DNA of 64,000 bases from NCBI RefSeq assembly GCF_011039175.1, contig NZ_JAAKEN010000008.1:1-64000 (forward strand), given 5' to 3'. Numbering within the stretch: the first letter of the stretch is position 1; each line of letters begins with the position of its first letter. This DNA is from Slackia sp. ZJ119. Its GTDB lineage: Bacteria > Actinomycetota > Coriobacteriia > Coriobacteriales > Eggerthellaceae. Made by a program: the position numbers and the translations under genes. The notes below the pieces were generated by a model, which saw only the letters and a program-made list of their open reading frames with translations, was not told where the DNA came from and made no database searches. Shown piece after piece: positions 16,101 through 31,100 of this stretch.

Positions 16101-19100
16101 AGCGAGGCCGGGAAGAACAACATGGAGAAGCAGCCCATCTTCATGCACAAGGGCGCAGGCTGGCGCTTCACGCTGGACAACAAGACGCCTTCCATGATGG
16201 AGCCGTCCAAGCTGACCATCGGCACGATGTACGACACGAATCAAGAAGGCCGCGAACTGGCGGGCTTCGATTTGCAGTCGGTCAACGTTTCTCGCGGCGT
16301 GCTGGAAAACGGCACCATCAAAAAGATCGTCTTCACGTGGAAGCACAAGGTGGCCGCGAACACCGTCGAGGGCACTACCACCTACCAAAACGACCCGAAG
16401 GGCGATACCCTCGAAAAACGCGAGGCCCTGACGAACTTCTTGGAAGAATGGGAGCGCGCCGGCATTGACGACTACACCGGCGAGCCGTACGACCATGGCC
16501 TGATCATCGAGCCGCAAGCCTGGGGTTCGACGAAAGAAGACCTGCATTACCTGCAAAAGGTGGAAATCTACTTCACCGACTTCGCGGGCAGCACGCACAT
16601 GGCCAAGGACGTGAACGGCAACACGTACGAAAACATCGTCGAGCTGGTGGGCAAGCCCATGGAGCTCGACTACATGTCGCTCACGGCCAAGTTCGAAACC
16701 ACGTACGAAGACTTCGCCGAAGAGCACAAGCGCAAGAACGTTTCCGCCGAACAGGGCGCCACGTTCTTGTGCCAGCTGGCGCTCTACCAGCCGCAGGTCG
16801 AAGTGAAGGGCATGCGCGAGGCCGTGCTCGACTTCGTGGAAGACACCGGCGAGCTCGTTTCCTACAACGGTCCCGATGCGGTTTCCGGCAACGTGGAATA
16901 CAAGCGCAACAAGGCGAACGAAGTCATCATCGAGGACGGCAAGCCCGTCGTCGACCAGGAACAGCTGGGCGACGGCAAGACGCGCGACAAGCTGTTCGAG
17001 GGCTACATCGGCGACACGGGCACCGGTTGGCGTTTGAACCTGGCGAACTATTCCGACTTCGACCTGAACAAGGCCCGGCTGCGCGTGGGCATGTACATGG
17101 ACACGCAAGAAACCGACAAAAACCGCGAGATGATCGTGGACCCGACCGGCAAGAAGGAAAACCGCGACACGCCGCATATGGGCGCGGTCGTGAAGCAGTA
17201 CGCCACGAAAACGCTCAAGCCGCTGAAGATTCCCTTCATCGAAAACAACCGCCTGGACTATGAGGCGTCGTACCTGGTCATCAGCGACAAGGTGTACAAG
17301 AAGACCGACACCAAGCCGTTCGAGCGCAACAGAACGAACAAGTTCGGCGTGATGCTGCGCGACGGCGACGGCAATCCCATCAAGGAAACCGTGACCGAAA
17401 AGGAGCTGAAGGGCGGCATTCTGGGCGACATCGACCTGGAATACTACGAGGTGCAGTACCAGCCCGGCACGCCGGAGGGCGAAGAGCCCAAGCCCATCGA
17501 CACGTCGACAACTATCGGGTCGCAGTTCGTGAAGATTCCGGGCAACTACCTGCGTGCAGTTACCGGGGAATACACCGAAGAAGAGGCAAGGGCGATCAAG
17601 CAGGCCGAAGACGCTGCGCGGATGGAAAAGATCAATGGGTTCAAGGCAAACGGCGGCTTGAAGGTGACGCAGGATCTGCTGAAAGAGATAGAAGCCTATA
17701 AGACAGCCCAGGTCAACGGCAAGCGCAAGCGCCTGACGGTGGAAACCTGCGAGGCTATGGCGCAGGCCGCCCGCACCGCTCGCGACGCGTATCTGGAAAG
17801 CCAGAAGGCCGCCGACGCGCCTACGGCGCCTACCGAGGCCCAGTTGGACGAGACTCAGAAAGCCGCGCTGAAGGCGGCCGTGGACGCAGCCGTCGAGGCG
17901 AAGCGGGCCGAGCAGACCGTTGACAACAACGAGGATCTGGCCGAGGCGAACACGAGGGCCAAGGACACGGCATATCGTTTGCTGGGGGCCGCCGTCACCT
18001 GCGAGCCCGAACAGCAGCAAGTCATCGACGCGGCGGGCAAGGCTGCCCGCGAGGAAAAGATGAACGAATTGGGCCTGGGTACCGAGGCTCTGGCCGAAGC
18101 GGCTGATATGGGCATCGAAGTGCTGCCGTCCGAGCGCGTGGTGAAGATCATCAACGCCCTTGAGGCGGACAAGAAACAGCAGGACCCCAGCTACGAAATC
18201 GGCACGCTGAAGCCTGAACAGCTGACGAAAGAGCAGCTCGTGGACGACGACGGCGCCGTCGAGCTTTCCTATTACCTGGTCATCGACTTGAACAAGTTCG
18301 CGGAATACAGCACCAAGAAGAAGCACAACGATCTGGGCGATGCGTTCATCGCCGACGTGGACGAGGGCAAGAGCAACATTAAGCCCCATCTGCCTGAAAA
18401 CTTCTACCTGCGCGGGTTCGACTTGGCCTTCGAGCAGTTCAACCACGGCTTGGAATTGACGGACGGCGCGTTTGTCGACGTGTTCGGCACTGCGGTGAAC
18501 CAGGCGCAAATGTGGCTGGGCGCCACGTTCGGCACCGACTATTCCGTGCATCGCTGGAACACCGCTTCTGACGGCAAGGGCGTGCTGGACGCCAAGCCTT
18601 ACCCGGCAGACGGCACCCCGCTCGTCGACGGCGCGGCGCACCTGACCTACGAAGAGGACTACAAGGACGGCTGGCGCAACGACGGCCTGCACTTCAAGGT
18701 CGACGAACTCTACCCCAACCAAAACAAAAACACCAAGCACAACAACGACGGCGTCCATCTGTCGAAGCGCGGCACGAAGATCACCGAGCAAACGGGCAGG
18801 AACGCGCCGGTCGTCATCACGAAGGACGAGGACATCCCCACGCTGGAAGACGGGTATTTCGACTACGCCATGGGTTACAAGGTCTACGCCATGAACGACA
18901 CGCGCTTCACCATGACCCAGGGCGGCGTGCTGCGCATGGAAATGAAGACGCGCGAAACGCTGGCCGACATGCGCGAGCGCTCTCTTGACCAGAAGCCGAA
19001 GAACGTCGGCTTCCAGACGGACCAGATCACCATTTCCCGCGCCATGTACGTCGACGACGAATCAGTGGGAGGCGATGCCCGCGACGAGGACGGATATGTG

Positions 19101-22100
19101 ACCTATACCGTCATAAATCCGAAAACCAATAAGGAAGAAGAGGCGTGGTACCGCACCTATGCCGGCGACTTGAAAGACGGCTGGCTGGAGTATTACGGCA
19201 TCTATGACGTGAAGGACCCGAACAAGAAGGACAGCGAGCAGAAGGCACCGACCAAGCTGGAGATGAAGGGTCTGTACGAATGGGCGCTGCAGAAGCGCGT
19301 CACGTACGACGAGAAGACCAAGAAGTGGAGCTACAAGGCCCTGGAAGCGAACGAAGAGCCCATCAAGCTGCCCGCCTGGGCTTACAAGGTGGTCACGAAG
19401 AAGAAGGAAGCGACGGGAGGCGCCCCGGCCGCCCAGACGCCCAGCCCCGCGAGCACGGGCGGCACTGCGGCGACGCTGCCCGCCGTGCCCGGCGCGAACG
19501 ATCCCGACATCCCCGTGACAGACATCGCGGCGCAGATCGAGAAGCTGCCCGACGACCAAGAAGTCGTTGAAATCAAGCGCCTGGTCACCAAGGACGAAGA
19601 CGGCAACATCACCATCGACGCAGAAGTCTGGGGCAACGGGTATCTGACCTCCATCTCGTTCGACTACTTCAAGTTCAACAACTGGGTGTGCGAGCTGACG
19701 GACGCCAACGTGCGCTTTGACGGCAAGAGCACGCTGCGCAAGGAAGACACGAGCAAGAAGAACGACGGCCTGCGTCTGGACGCCAGCTTCAAGACGCATC
19801 AGAAGACCGAAGACTGGACGCGCACGTGGACGAGCTCGGTGCGCATCCGCTCGGTCTTGCCGCCCATTCGCCCGAACACTGGCATCGCCACGTATGCGAG
19901 CACCAACACCACGCACATAGAAGATGCGAGCCAGCGCGACACCGAATATGCCGAGTGGTACTCGATGGCGGCGCTGCCCGAAATCACCGAGCCGGGCGTG
20001 CAGTTGGACGAGCTGTGGGACTATGACAATTCAAAGCCTCTGAATTTGTGGCACGTGAACAAACGCGCGGTGAACAATGGCAATCCTGGGCAGCTGCCGA
20101 GCGACGACCTCTACTGGAACTGCTATCCGTTCACGAACATGGAATGGAACAGCAATGACCACTGGGCTACGCCCAACGAACTGACGGCGGACAAGCCGGT
20201 CGGCTATTTGGACGAAGAGAATTCCGGCTACCGCGCCGTGGTCACGAACGACTCCGACCACCCGATGTACTTCGGCGCATGGCTGACCATCGGCAACATC
20301 ACGCCGCGCTGGGACACGAATTCCTATACCCAGAAAGACCAGTACGGCAACAATGATCGCACGATCACCCCAGGCGAGGCGCTTGATCAGAACCTGGGCT
20401 TCCACACCACCGAGCTGACCCTTTCAAAGGGCTTGCTGAACAACACGGACGTCCACCACATCACCGTGCGTGCCGTGCCGACGGGCTATCGGGAATACGA
20501 GTCGGGCATGGGCAGGTACGTCAGGCGGCCGCTGAGCGACAACATCTTGTTCGTCGAAAAAACCATTGATCTGAGCCCGGAACGCCTGCGGCAATACTAC
20601 GAGCATTTCAACTGCGGGCCAAGCACCGGCGATGTTCCAGTAAGCGACTTGGTCTGGGAAAAGGACCTGCACATTGACGCGAAGGAATGGACGCCCCAGG
20701 CCGAAAAGCGCGATTGGGACGCCTATTGGTTCCGCGTCGACTTCGATCGCGTGGAGCCGCGCCTCACGGCAGACGAAGAGGCGTGGGTCGACCTGTTCGG
20801 TCACGTGACCGACTCTCCCGACGTGGCGAACGCCACCGACCCGGGCCACGGCGAATCCGAAGGTCACTCTGTAAACGACCGCGATCCGCGGGTGGATGCA
20901 AACGACTGGTACAGCCATTACGACTGGTGGTATAGCGATCAGACCTATGGGGGCGGTGTGCATGGCTGGGAGGAATGCTGGTCGTCTTATCATCACAACT
21001 CTGGCGACGCCAAACGCTGGGTCGGCCTGAAGGCGCACGTGGACAACTACCTCGTGTGCATCGAAGCCGATTCGGACTTCCGCGCCATCTATCCTGTCGA
21101 TAACCCCAGCGGCGATCCTGACTACAGCAACGCGCAGCGGGCAACCATCAACACGAGCCTGACGCCCCTGCAGCTGGACGACAACGGCTGCAACAGCTAT
21201 GGCGAGCAGACGTACAGTTTTGACGAGTCGAACCTGTACGGCATTGTCGGCCAGCCGAAGCCCGGCGTGACGGCGGCCGCTTTCTACGATGAGAACAAGT
21301 CTCCGACAGAGGCCATTGCCGTCGAGAATCCTGACAATTTGAGCTCCACGGGCGCCAAGGCGTTCTGGGGCGAAGACGGCGCGGCGTACCGCTTCAGCCT
21401 GACGAACAACGGCCGCGCCATGAAGGAGTCCGAGCTGCGCATCGGCACGACGTCCACAAAGCGCACGTCGAGCGCTCCGTACCTGAAGTCGCAAAGCAGC
21501 ACGCCCGATCACACCCGGCCGTGGTACGACACCGTCTTCAACTCCCTGAAGGAAGAGTGGACCTATGCCAAGAACTACGGCAATCCAGAAATCGCCAACG
21601 AGCCGCTGACGTGGAAAAACTACTATTCTGAAACCATCAACGGCAACGACGACAAGGAAACCTACGAAAACCTGGTGCGCGGCTTCCAGACGAAGGCTAT
21701 CTCGCTGACAGACGACTTGGTGAAGTCGTCCCGCATCCACCGCATCGTGCTCACCTACTTCGAGCGCCCCGACGGCCAGATGCTGCCGTACACGACGCCG
21801 GAAACGCACGTGCTGGTGCTGAACATGAAAGAGCGCGACGAGTACGCCTATACGCCCGGAGTGCAGACCCAGTACGACAAGACCGTCGAGGAATGGTCCA
21901 TCGAAGACTTCAAGGACAACTACGGCAACTACGTCATTCCGTGGGACGTTTGGGGCAAGGGCTATTTGCGCAGCGCCGTCATCCGCTTCGACAGCGTCGA
22001 CCGCCATTTGGGCATGTCTGACTATGCCGAGCCCGGGCAGAATCAGCCGGTGCAGTCGCAGGCAGGCAAAACGTACGTGGACGTGTGGGGCATGTCCAAC

Positions 22101-25100
22101 GCCGTGCGCGACATGCCGCTTTCGGCCTACTTCGGCTGCGACTACGAATACGACGGCTGGCATTACCGCACGAACAAGCCGTTCTATGCGCCCTATGGCA
22201 CCGACACCCGTTACAACGGAACCATTCACGAAAACGACGACGACGTGTATGGCTGTACCTATCACGGGCGGTGGAACGTGATTCCGCGGGGTTGGCAAGG
22301 GTACTGGTATCACGACGGCTACTGGATCCACGACGACGACCACTACGGATCGTATGGCAATGCGCCCAATAGGCATAACTGCGTAGACTTGCCCCAAACT
22401 CGCCGCTACACGCCTTGGTGGGAGCACTACTGGAAGGGCACGAACACCTTCGACAACGGCGCGGCAACCGCGATCATCTACGGCCGCGTGCAGGAAGTGC
22501 ACGAGACCATCAAGGCCGAAACGTTCATGCGCTCGACCGGGCCTGATTCCGACGAGGGCTACGACGACAACGAAAACGACGATCCGCAGCACGACGGCTG
22601 GAACGAGTCGAAGACCAAGGCGGATGGCAAGCTGATCCGCACCGACATCAACGACTACAACATCAAGCCTGGATACAACGCCGGCAACAACAACGACAAC
22701 GACGACAACGACAGCAACAACAACGACAACAACGACGGCGGTCGGGAGCGCGAAATCGGCACCATCGGCTACTACGAAGAGCCGGGCAGCGGCTTCCGCT
22801 TCACCGTGGACAACACCTCGACCAAGTTCCCGATGAACAAGGCCTACTTCGGCATGCAGAAGATTCCGTTCACGACTGAAATTCCCGTGCTGCAGGACGC
22901 CGAGGGCGCAGACGTGCCCGATTCCCAGATTTCGGTGGACGACAACGGCAACATCACGGCGGTCACGGTAAAAGAAGACGGCGAGACGGTGAAGTACCAG
23001 GTGTGGGAAGAGCCGAAGCCTGGCGATACCAATACCGTACCTGCTCCTGAACACAGACTGCTTGTCGATTCGGTCGGCACGGGCGACCAGGTCAGCACCG
23101 ACCTGTACGCCTACGACGCCGCTGCCGAAGACCACAAGGGCGAATTCCTCGGCCATGCGCACTACGACTTCGGCCCGCTCGTGAACTACAACGCGGACAA
23201 CATCGTGCTGTCGAAGGGCATGATCGACCGCTCCGAGCTCTACGAAGTGGAGATCCATTACCGCGAAAACGGGGCCGACGAGGACAAGTCGCTCACCATC
23301 AAAGGTTCCGACCTGGAGCGATTGGCTGACGGCACGGCCGACCCTGAAGGGAAGTTCCTCGCCGACGAAGAGCAGCTGACGGTGGAGATCCCGAATATCC
23401 GCTATGTGTATCTGCAGGACGTGAACGTGTACAAGACGCCCGAACTTGGCGTTGACGGCAAGCCTGTCATTGGCGAAGACGGCAAGCCTGTCATGCGAGA
23501 GGTCAAGCGGACGCCGAAGTGGGGCGCGAACGGCGAGCCGGTGTACCAGCAGGTCATGCAAAACGGGCAGCCGCTGAAGGGCGCGGACGGCAAGCCGGTC
23601 TACGTCGTGGCGACGGCCGTGGTGTGCGATGCTGCCGGTCGGCCGATCAATCGTGACGGCACGCCGGCTGCGAGCGAGAGCGAGTACGTGTACGCCCCGG
23701 TCGTGGAATACGAAAAGAAGCTGCTGTTGGACAAGATGGGCCAACCGATGTACGACCTTATCGCCGACGAGGTGCTTGATTCCGAGGGCAACCCGGTGAC
23801 CGACTTCTATGGCGACAAGGTGTACACCTATCACAAGGAATACCGCTATGAGACGGTGCCGGTGCAGGCGATCGGCAGCGACGGCAAGCCGATGTTCGAG
23901 GAAGACGGCACGACGCCGATATACGAGCAGGCCAGAGACAAGGACGGCAATTTGCTTTGGCAGGACGTCAAGGACGAGCTGAACAACGTCGTCCGGCAAG
24001 AGCCTGTCTACAAGACGGTGTTCGTGTACGAAACTGTAACCGTTGACAAGAAAGAGCCCATGGACACGCGCCAGGCCGTGGCGCAACCCCAGGTAGATGA
24101 CGAGGGCAATCCGGTCACGGATGCGGCAGGCCGCCCGGTGTACGTCTATGTCTATGCGGAAGACGGCGAGCCCATCCTGGACGCCGACGGCAATCCTGCC
24201 ATCGTGCAGGAAGACTTGGCCACCTCGGGCGCGACGAACGCCGGCGCCACGGTGGACGGCCAGCTTGTCACCCGCCGCCAGTTCCAAAAACCCAACATCA
24301 CGGACGACCCGTGGATGAACGACCTGGAGATTGCCGGCAAGGGCGATGCAGAGCGCACCCAGGTGCACATGCCGCCGACCGTCACCTCTGAAAAGAAGGA
24401 GTGGGAGGAATTCGAGGCGGACAAGGTGGTGGCCGGGTCCGAAGGCGAGTCTCTGCTGAACGTTGCCACGGACGAAACGACGGAAGACGGCTTGCCGCTG
24501 AACGTCGTTGTGCACCTGTACAAGGACGACAAGCCGGTGGACGTCGCCATCGTCAAGAGGGCGGTGCCGGTGGAGACCGAAGAGACCGAAGAGACCACGC
24601 CGACTGAACCTGCCGAACCGCAGACTCGGGACGCCTACTTCGCGGTGTTCAAGGACCCGCTGCCGGGCATCAACAAGACCAAAGTCGAAGTGACCATCGA
24701 CACGGAGACGAACGAGAAGACCGGCGAGGAAGAGCTGGTGGTGTCTCGCGTGCCCGACGGCAAGGAAGCCGAAGGGGAGGACCTGGTCATCGGCACGGCG
24801 GTCAAGGGCGAAAAGGTCACGGTCGACCGCATTTACAACGGCGGCACGATCGTGCCTGTGACGCTCATGTTTGAAAACGACACGACCCACGACTTGGGCC
24901 ACGTCGTCTACGACGACGGCACGCGCGTGCGCATCACCGTGACCGAGACCGGCGACGGCGACAGCAAGAAGAGGACCGTCACGGCGGCCGAGACTGTCGG
25001 CGGCATTGCAGCCGGCACCGTCATCGGCGAGCTGGTCACCGAGGAAATCGTCATGGGCGACGTGATCAGCCGCAAGGTGGGCCCGGTGTCCATCTATGTG

Positions 25101-28100
25101 GACGAAAAGGGCAACATCGTCATCACCAAGGCCACGTGGGAAAACAACTACTTCCGCAGCGTGGAAGTACGCCTGCGCAACTTCGAAGACAAGACGACGG
25201 CCGAAGAAAAGGGCCGCGGCGATTCCTACGTGGAAATCATCGGCACCGGCACGTACCGCTGGGTCGGCGATTACCTGTGGGGCGTGTTCCGCACCGACTG
25301 GCTGGAATACTGGTGGAACGTCAACAACAAGGCCAACTACTCATCCAGCTCGGGCGGCACGGGCATGCACAACAGCCCGAACGACCCGAACGACCCCAGC
25401 AAGAGGCTGACGCCGAGCGTCGCGCCGTATCCCAACAACCAGGAGCGCAACCGCTACAGCACGTGGGCGCACGTCGACCTTGATCCCACGTTGCTGGAAA
25501 CGCGCCACCTGCGGGATTCGGATGAGCCTGGCGCATTGCCGACGCGCCGTGCGCTGTACAACACGTATTGGCTGAACTACACCTACGGCAGGATGCGCTA
25601 CGATGACGGCTACGGCAATAGCTACTACAATGAAAACTGGCAGTACAAATACAACCCCTATTCCACGTATGGCGGCATGTATCCTACGAAGGATGACAGC
25701 ATAGGCGGCAACGCGCCGTACACGGCGACGGCGGAGGCGAACCTGAACATCGCGCTGTATCCGGTGCGCCCCGTGCTGGAGATGTACACGTACAAAGACG
25801 CCAAGAAGCACAACCTGAAGTGGACGAAAACGAAGGTGGCCGGCAGCGACACGAAGCTGGAGACGGCGCTGGAGAACACCGACGGCGAAGACCTGCCGCT
25901 ATACGAGACGGATCGTCGCAAGGGCAACACGTGGAACTCCGACTACAGCCATGAATATTACACCGCCGTCAACTGGAATTCCCAGCCGCGGGCCGACTAC
26001 CTGGACGAATCGGTGGGCTACCGTGCGGTCGTCACGAACGATTCGCGCTACAACCTGCACCACGGCGGCGCCATATCCTTGGGCACCATGACGCCCATCT
26101 TCAACGCAAACGCGCCGGCGCTGCTGCAAAACCTCGGCTTCCGCACCACGAAGCTGACGCTTTCGCGCGGGCTGTACGACGCCATGCAGCTGCCCGTCTA
26201 TGACAGAGAAGGCGAACAGATGTTCGTTGACGATGCGAAGACGAAGCCGCTTCTGACGAACGAGATCAAGTCCATCACGTTCAACTGGTACAAGCAGGGC
26301 GCCGTGGCCCGTGCGCTGCAGATTACCGGCAACACCGGCAGCAACAACGACACCACCCGCACGCCGGGCACGAACGTGACGCAGGTGAACGATCCGAACC
26401 CGCAGCCGAGTGCCGAAAACCTGGCAAACGAAGCCTACGTCAACAAGTCCATCAGCAAGCTGTACTCCACCACCTACAGTGGCGAGGACGTGAAGGGCTG
26501 GTTCGAGGGCCCGCAAGAGCCGGTGCGCGAGTACCTGGCCGGCAACTACCGCTTCTATGTGAAGAAGCCGGTGCGCAACAACAGCGGCAAGGTGGATTAC
26601 TACCAGTATGTGGAGGCGACGGTCGCCAAAAAGAAGGGCGAGGGCGAGGAAAGCGACGACTCCGACCCCGACCCAGACCCAGAGCCTGAGATGGTGCCTG
26701 CCACGGGGGCGGACCTTGTGGCGCTGCAGGGCCGCTTGCTGGAACTGGACGCGAACGAGAGGCTCTACGTCGCCAAGGACGAGAACGCCACCCAGCCGCT
26801 GACGCCGCTGGCGACTCCCGAAAACGCCGAGAACTTCACGCCTGAGTCCTACCTGCCGGTGACGGTGACGGAGACCGAAGAACAGTACGACCGCCTGCCG
26901 TCCTACGACGGGCATGAGGTGTACGTCGACATGTTCGGCAACCGTCTGTACTTCGCCGTGGAAAACCAGACCAACGGGCGCGTTTACCTGGACGTTGACG
27001 AGAACAACAAGGTTACGGCGCGGTACTACATCGCGGGCGAGGGATCGAATGTTCCCGGCGTCGAAGAAGGCGACAAGATCTACCTGGAGGACCCGAAAAC
27101 CGCTGGTCAGCCGGTGAGGCTGTACGTACTTGCCAACGAAGCCGACCCGAAGTCGGCCAAGACGTACTTGAACGACGACCAGGCGACGCGCTTCCTGCAA
27201 GGCTGGGCCGACTGCTGCTCCATGAGCAAGCTGCCGCATGCCGACGTTTCCTATTCCGACAAGCTGAACGACGCCTATTACCAGGAAACGCTGGAACGCG
27301 CCGTGGACAAGGGCACCGAAAAGGTGTATCGCTTTACGGTCGACGGCGCCCAAAACTGGGGCATCGAGCTTGACGGGGATGCTGGAAACGGCGACGTGGT
27401 GGTGGATTCCACCAAGTGGCTGTGCGGCGATCTGGCCGGCGTGGTCATCGACTTCGGCAACTTCGAGATGCACCTGACCGGCAAAGAGGCCTACGTCGAC
27501 TTCTTCGGCATGGCCATCGACTCGCCGGACGTGGACAAGTTCAACGAAGTAACCGACTTGTGGAACAGCGGCTCCGGCTTCCGCAGCAGCTCGTACCATG
27601 CGGACCACCGCGCGGTCGGCCGTGACTTCTACTACGACGTGGTGGAGATGGAAGGCGACTTCCGCACCGATTACAAGGTGGACGACTGGAACCACCTGGC
27701 GAAGGGCAACAACTATCCGTCGAATTCGGTCAAGGGCCGCTCGACGGCCAGGCTGGGCGACGGCGTGCACCGCACGCCGTTCGAGGAGTATAGCGTCAAT
27801 TATTGGCCCAACGGCCAGGCCGATTACGAGACCACCAAATGGCGCGAGCTGACCCGCACGTGGGACTTCGGCGACATTTACGCCCATATGCCGGCGGCCA
27901 GCCCGCGGGTGAGCGCGAAGAGCTACTTCAAGGCCGACGCGACCCCCATGGGCGATTTGGGCGATGCGGCGCAGGACAGCACGACGTCGTACTTCAAGTA
28001 CTACGGCGCAGGCTGGCGCTTCACGTACACGAACTATTCGAACCCGACCATTGCGGCCGTGAACAAAGCCGAACTGACGCAAAACACGAACATTTCCAGC

Positions 28101-31100
28101 GGCTACAAGCGCGTGCCCGACGCCTACATCTACGACCGCGACTATCCGATACACGACGCGGTCATCGAAGTGGGCGTGAAGCACGCCGCTGAAAACGATG
28201 TGTTCAAGAACCTCATGCCGAGCGAGACGGTGCCCGTTGTCGAGCAACCGTTCTATCGTGCGGCCAACCGCACGTTCGACGCGGCGTACGTGACGCTGTC
28301 CAACGGGCTGCTTCGCGCTGCCACCGTGGCGAAAGACCCGGACAACATCACCGACGACGAGCTGGGCAACGCCATCAAGCAGGTGACGTTCACCTCGCTG
28401 GTGGTTGACGAGGTCAGCAATTCTGACGCCGGCACCCCGGCGCCCGCATCCGAAACGCAGCCGCCCGCCGGCGACATCAACGCTCCGCTGCCTGCCGCTC
28501 CCGCCACGATCAAGCGAAGCCGCCAAGAGACAGCGCGGCCTTACACGCTGGCGCAGCTGCTTGAGCGCGGCGCGTTCTTCGACGAGGACAAAAACCTGGT
28601 CATCCCGGCGGACGTGTGGGGCAAAAACGGCAAGGTCGGCTACTTCAAGAGCATGAAGGTGGAACTGTCCCACTTCAACGCCGGCGTGCGCGAAGAGCTG
28701 GAGGCCTCGCAAAGCGCCGCCATCGACGTTCTCGGCCGGGCCGACACGTCCGAAGAGAACGTCACGCTGGAGTCCAGCTTCAACACCGCCTACAACACCA
28801 CGGGGCATCTGGCCCAAGACCAGATCACCGACCTTGCGCCGTGGGACGACGCATACGACACGCGTGGAAACACGACCACGAACATCAGCTGGGATCACCG
28901 CGAAGACACCTACGGCACGTGGGCGCCCGAATTCGTCTGGTACTGGTGCGGCGGTCATTCTTACGCCTCTGCACATTCGTATCGCATGCTGGACCAGAAC
29001 AACACCCTTCCGCTGTTCAACGGCGGCAAGCCGACGCTGGCTCGCAAGACGCTCGGCGCACGCATCTGGCCGGAGAACATGATGCTGCCGCAGGACCATG
29101 ACGACAACGCCGGTGGCACCCACCACGACTTCGACAACACCAACCTGCTTGAGATACCGCATGACGTCGATCCGTCCAACGGCATGGACCGCTACGACGA
29201 AGCCACCATGAAGACCCAGATCGACCCGGCGGCGCCGCGCATCACCGCACGCACGTTCGTGTTCGGCGAGGAAGCGGGCGACGTGCAAACCGAGTCGATG
29301 GAATACAGCGACCCGACGCTGGCGACCGACGGCAACGGCAACAAGATCGAAGACAACGCTTTCTACGCTCGCCGCGACCAGAACCTGCTGCAAGCCATGA
29401 TGGGCTCGACCAATTCCGGCTGGCGCTTCTCGTTGTCCAACGATTCCAACTACGCCATGGATTCGGCGCGCGTGGTCATCGGCGCGGGCAACCCGTCGTT
29501 CAACCACACGACGAACTTCTACGACGACGAGAAGTACACGTTCGAAGACCTGCGCTGGGGGCATGAACCGCTGCGCGACGGCTACGTGAAGATGGACGAC
29601 AGCGACTACGGCACGCGCAGGCACAAGGTTGACGCGTACCCCGGCACAACGAACCGCTACCGGTACAACTACGACGGCGGCGACGTCATGTACGGCGAGC
29701 TGGTCGACGGCGAATGGCGCGGCTTCGAGGTGGAGTCCCTGTACCTGAACAACCTGGCCGTGAACGCCGTTTTGGCTCCCGCGCTGGAAGAGCTTCGCAC
29801 CGCCGAAGAGGCCGCCTCGGCCCAGGAGCAGGCCGACGCCATCGCCGAGATCCTCACGAAGCTGGTGGCCGACTTCAAGACGAAGAACGGCATTCCCGCC
29901 GAGACCGAGCTGACCGATGACCAGCTGCAGCCGCTGGAAGACCAGGCGCTTGAGGACTACCAGCAGAAGCTGAAGGACGACGCCGTGGACAAGGCCAAGG
30001 CTGCGATCGCCAAGCAGCTGGCAGCCAAAAAGCGTGCAGACGGCATTGCGGCGGAACTGCAAAAGCTGGTCGACGCCTACCGCAAGGCGCAGAACCTTGC
30101 TGAGGGCGACGATATTCCCGAGGAAGAGCTGGCCAAACTGCAGACGCAGGCCGAGACTGCCTACGACGCGGCGCATCCGGAAACGAAGCCTCAACCTGAA
30201 ACCCAGCCTGAAAACTCCGGCAAGGACGACAAGGAAGACGAGACGGGCGCAGGCGACGCTGAGGACAAGCCCGAAAAGACGCAGGCAGAGATCGAGGCCG
30301 AGCAGCAAGCGGCAGAGCAGGCCAAGCAAAAGGCCATCAATGATATTCTGACTGACTTGATCAACATTGAAAAGCAAGACGCGATCAACCAGGCCAAGCT
30401 GGAGGGCACCTACGACGAGAAGGAGTCCTATGAGCCCGACGATGCGCGCAAGGAACAGCTGCGTCAAAACGCCGAGGGCGTTTACAACGCAAACGTTCAA
30501 GCCGAAGAGAGCCTGAAGCAGACCGAAGCCGACAGGATCGCGCAGGCGGCCCGCATTCTGGCCGACAAGGTGCTCGTGGACGCGTGGGAGCGCGACATAG
30601 AGGCCGACGCCGCAACGGGCACGGGCCGCAAGCATCGCGCCGCCACCATCGACGAAAACATGCTCTACCTGCAGGGGCTTGAAAAAGACCAGGTAAAGGA
30701 GCTGTTCGAGGGCTACACGGTGGACGTGTACACCGTCAACAAGAAGCCCGCGCAGGACGCGAACGGCACCCTGACGAACGTAAACGAGTACGCCGAAGAG
30801 ACCGTCTATCGCCGGATGGGCGGCGAAACGATGGAGCAGCAGACCATCTTCGTGCCGAAGCTTGCGGGCGACAACAAGAAGCCGAAGTACCGCCTGAAGC
30901 TGTCCGAATGCGTCGAGGCCGAAGAAGTCAAAGGCGACAAGATGGAATACGTCGTCGGCGAGGACGGCGAACCGGTGCTCGACGCCAACGGCATGCCGAC
31001 GATGCAGCCCGTGCTCGACGACAGCGGCAAGCACGTCAAGGAAGTCGTCGGCTACACCTACACCGTCAAGGTGCCCGTGGCCGAGCAGTGGGCCAACGAA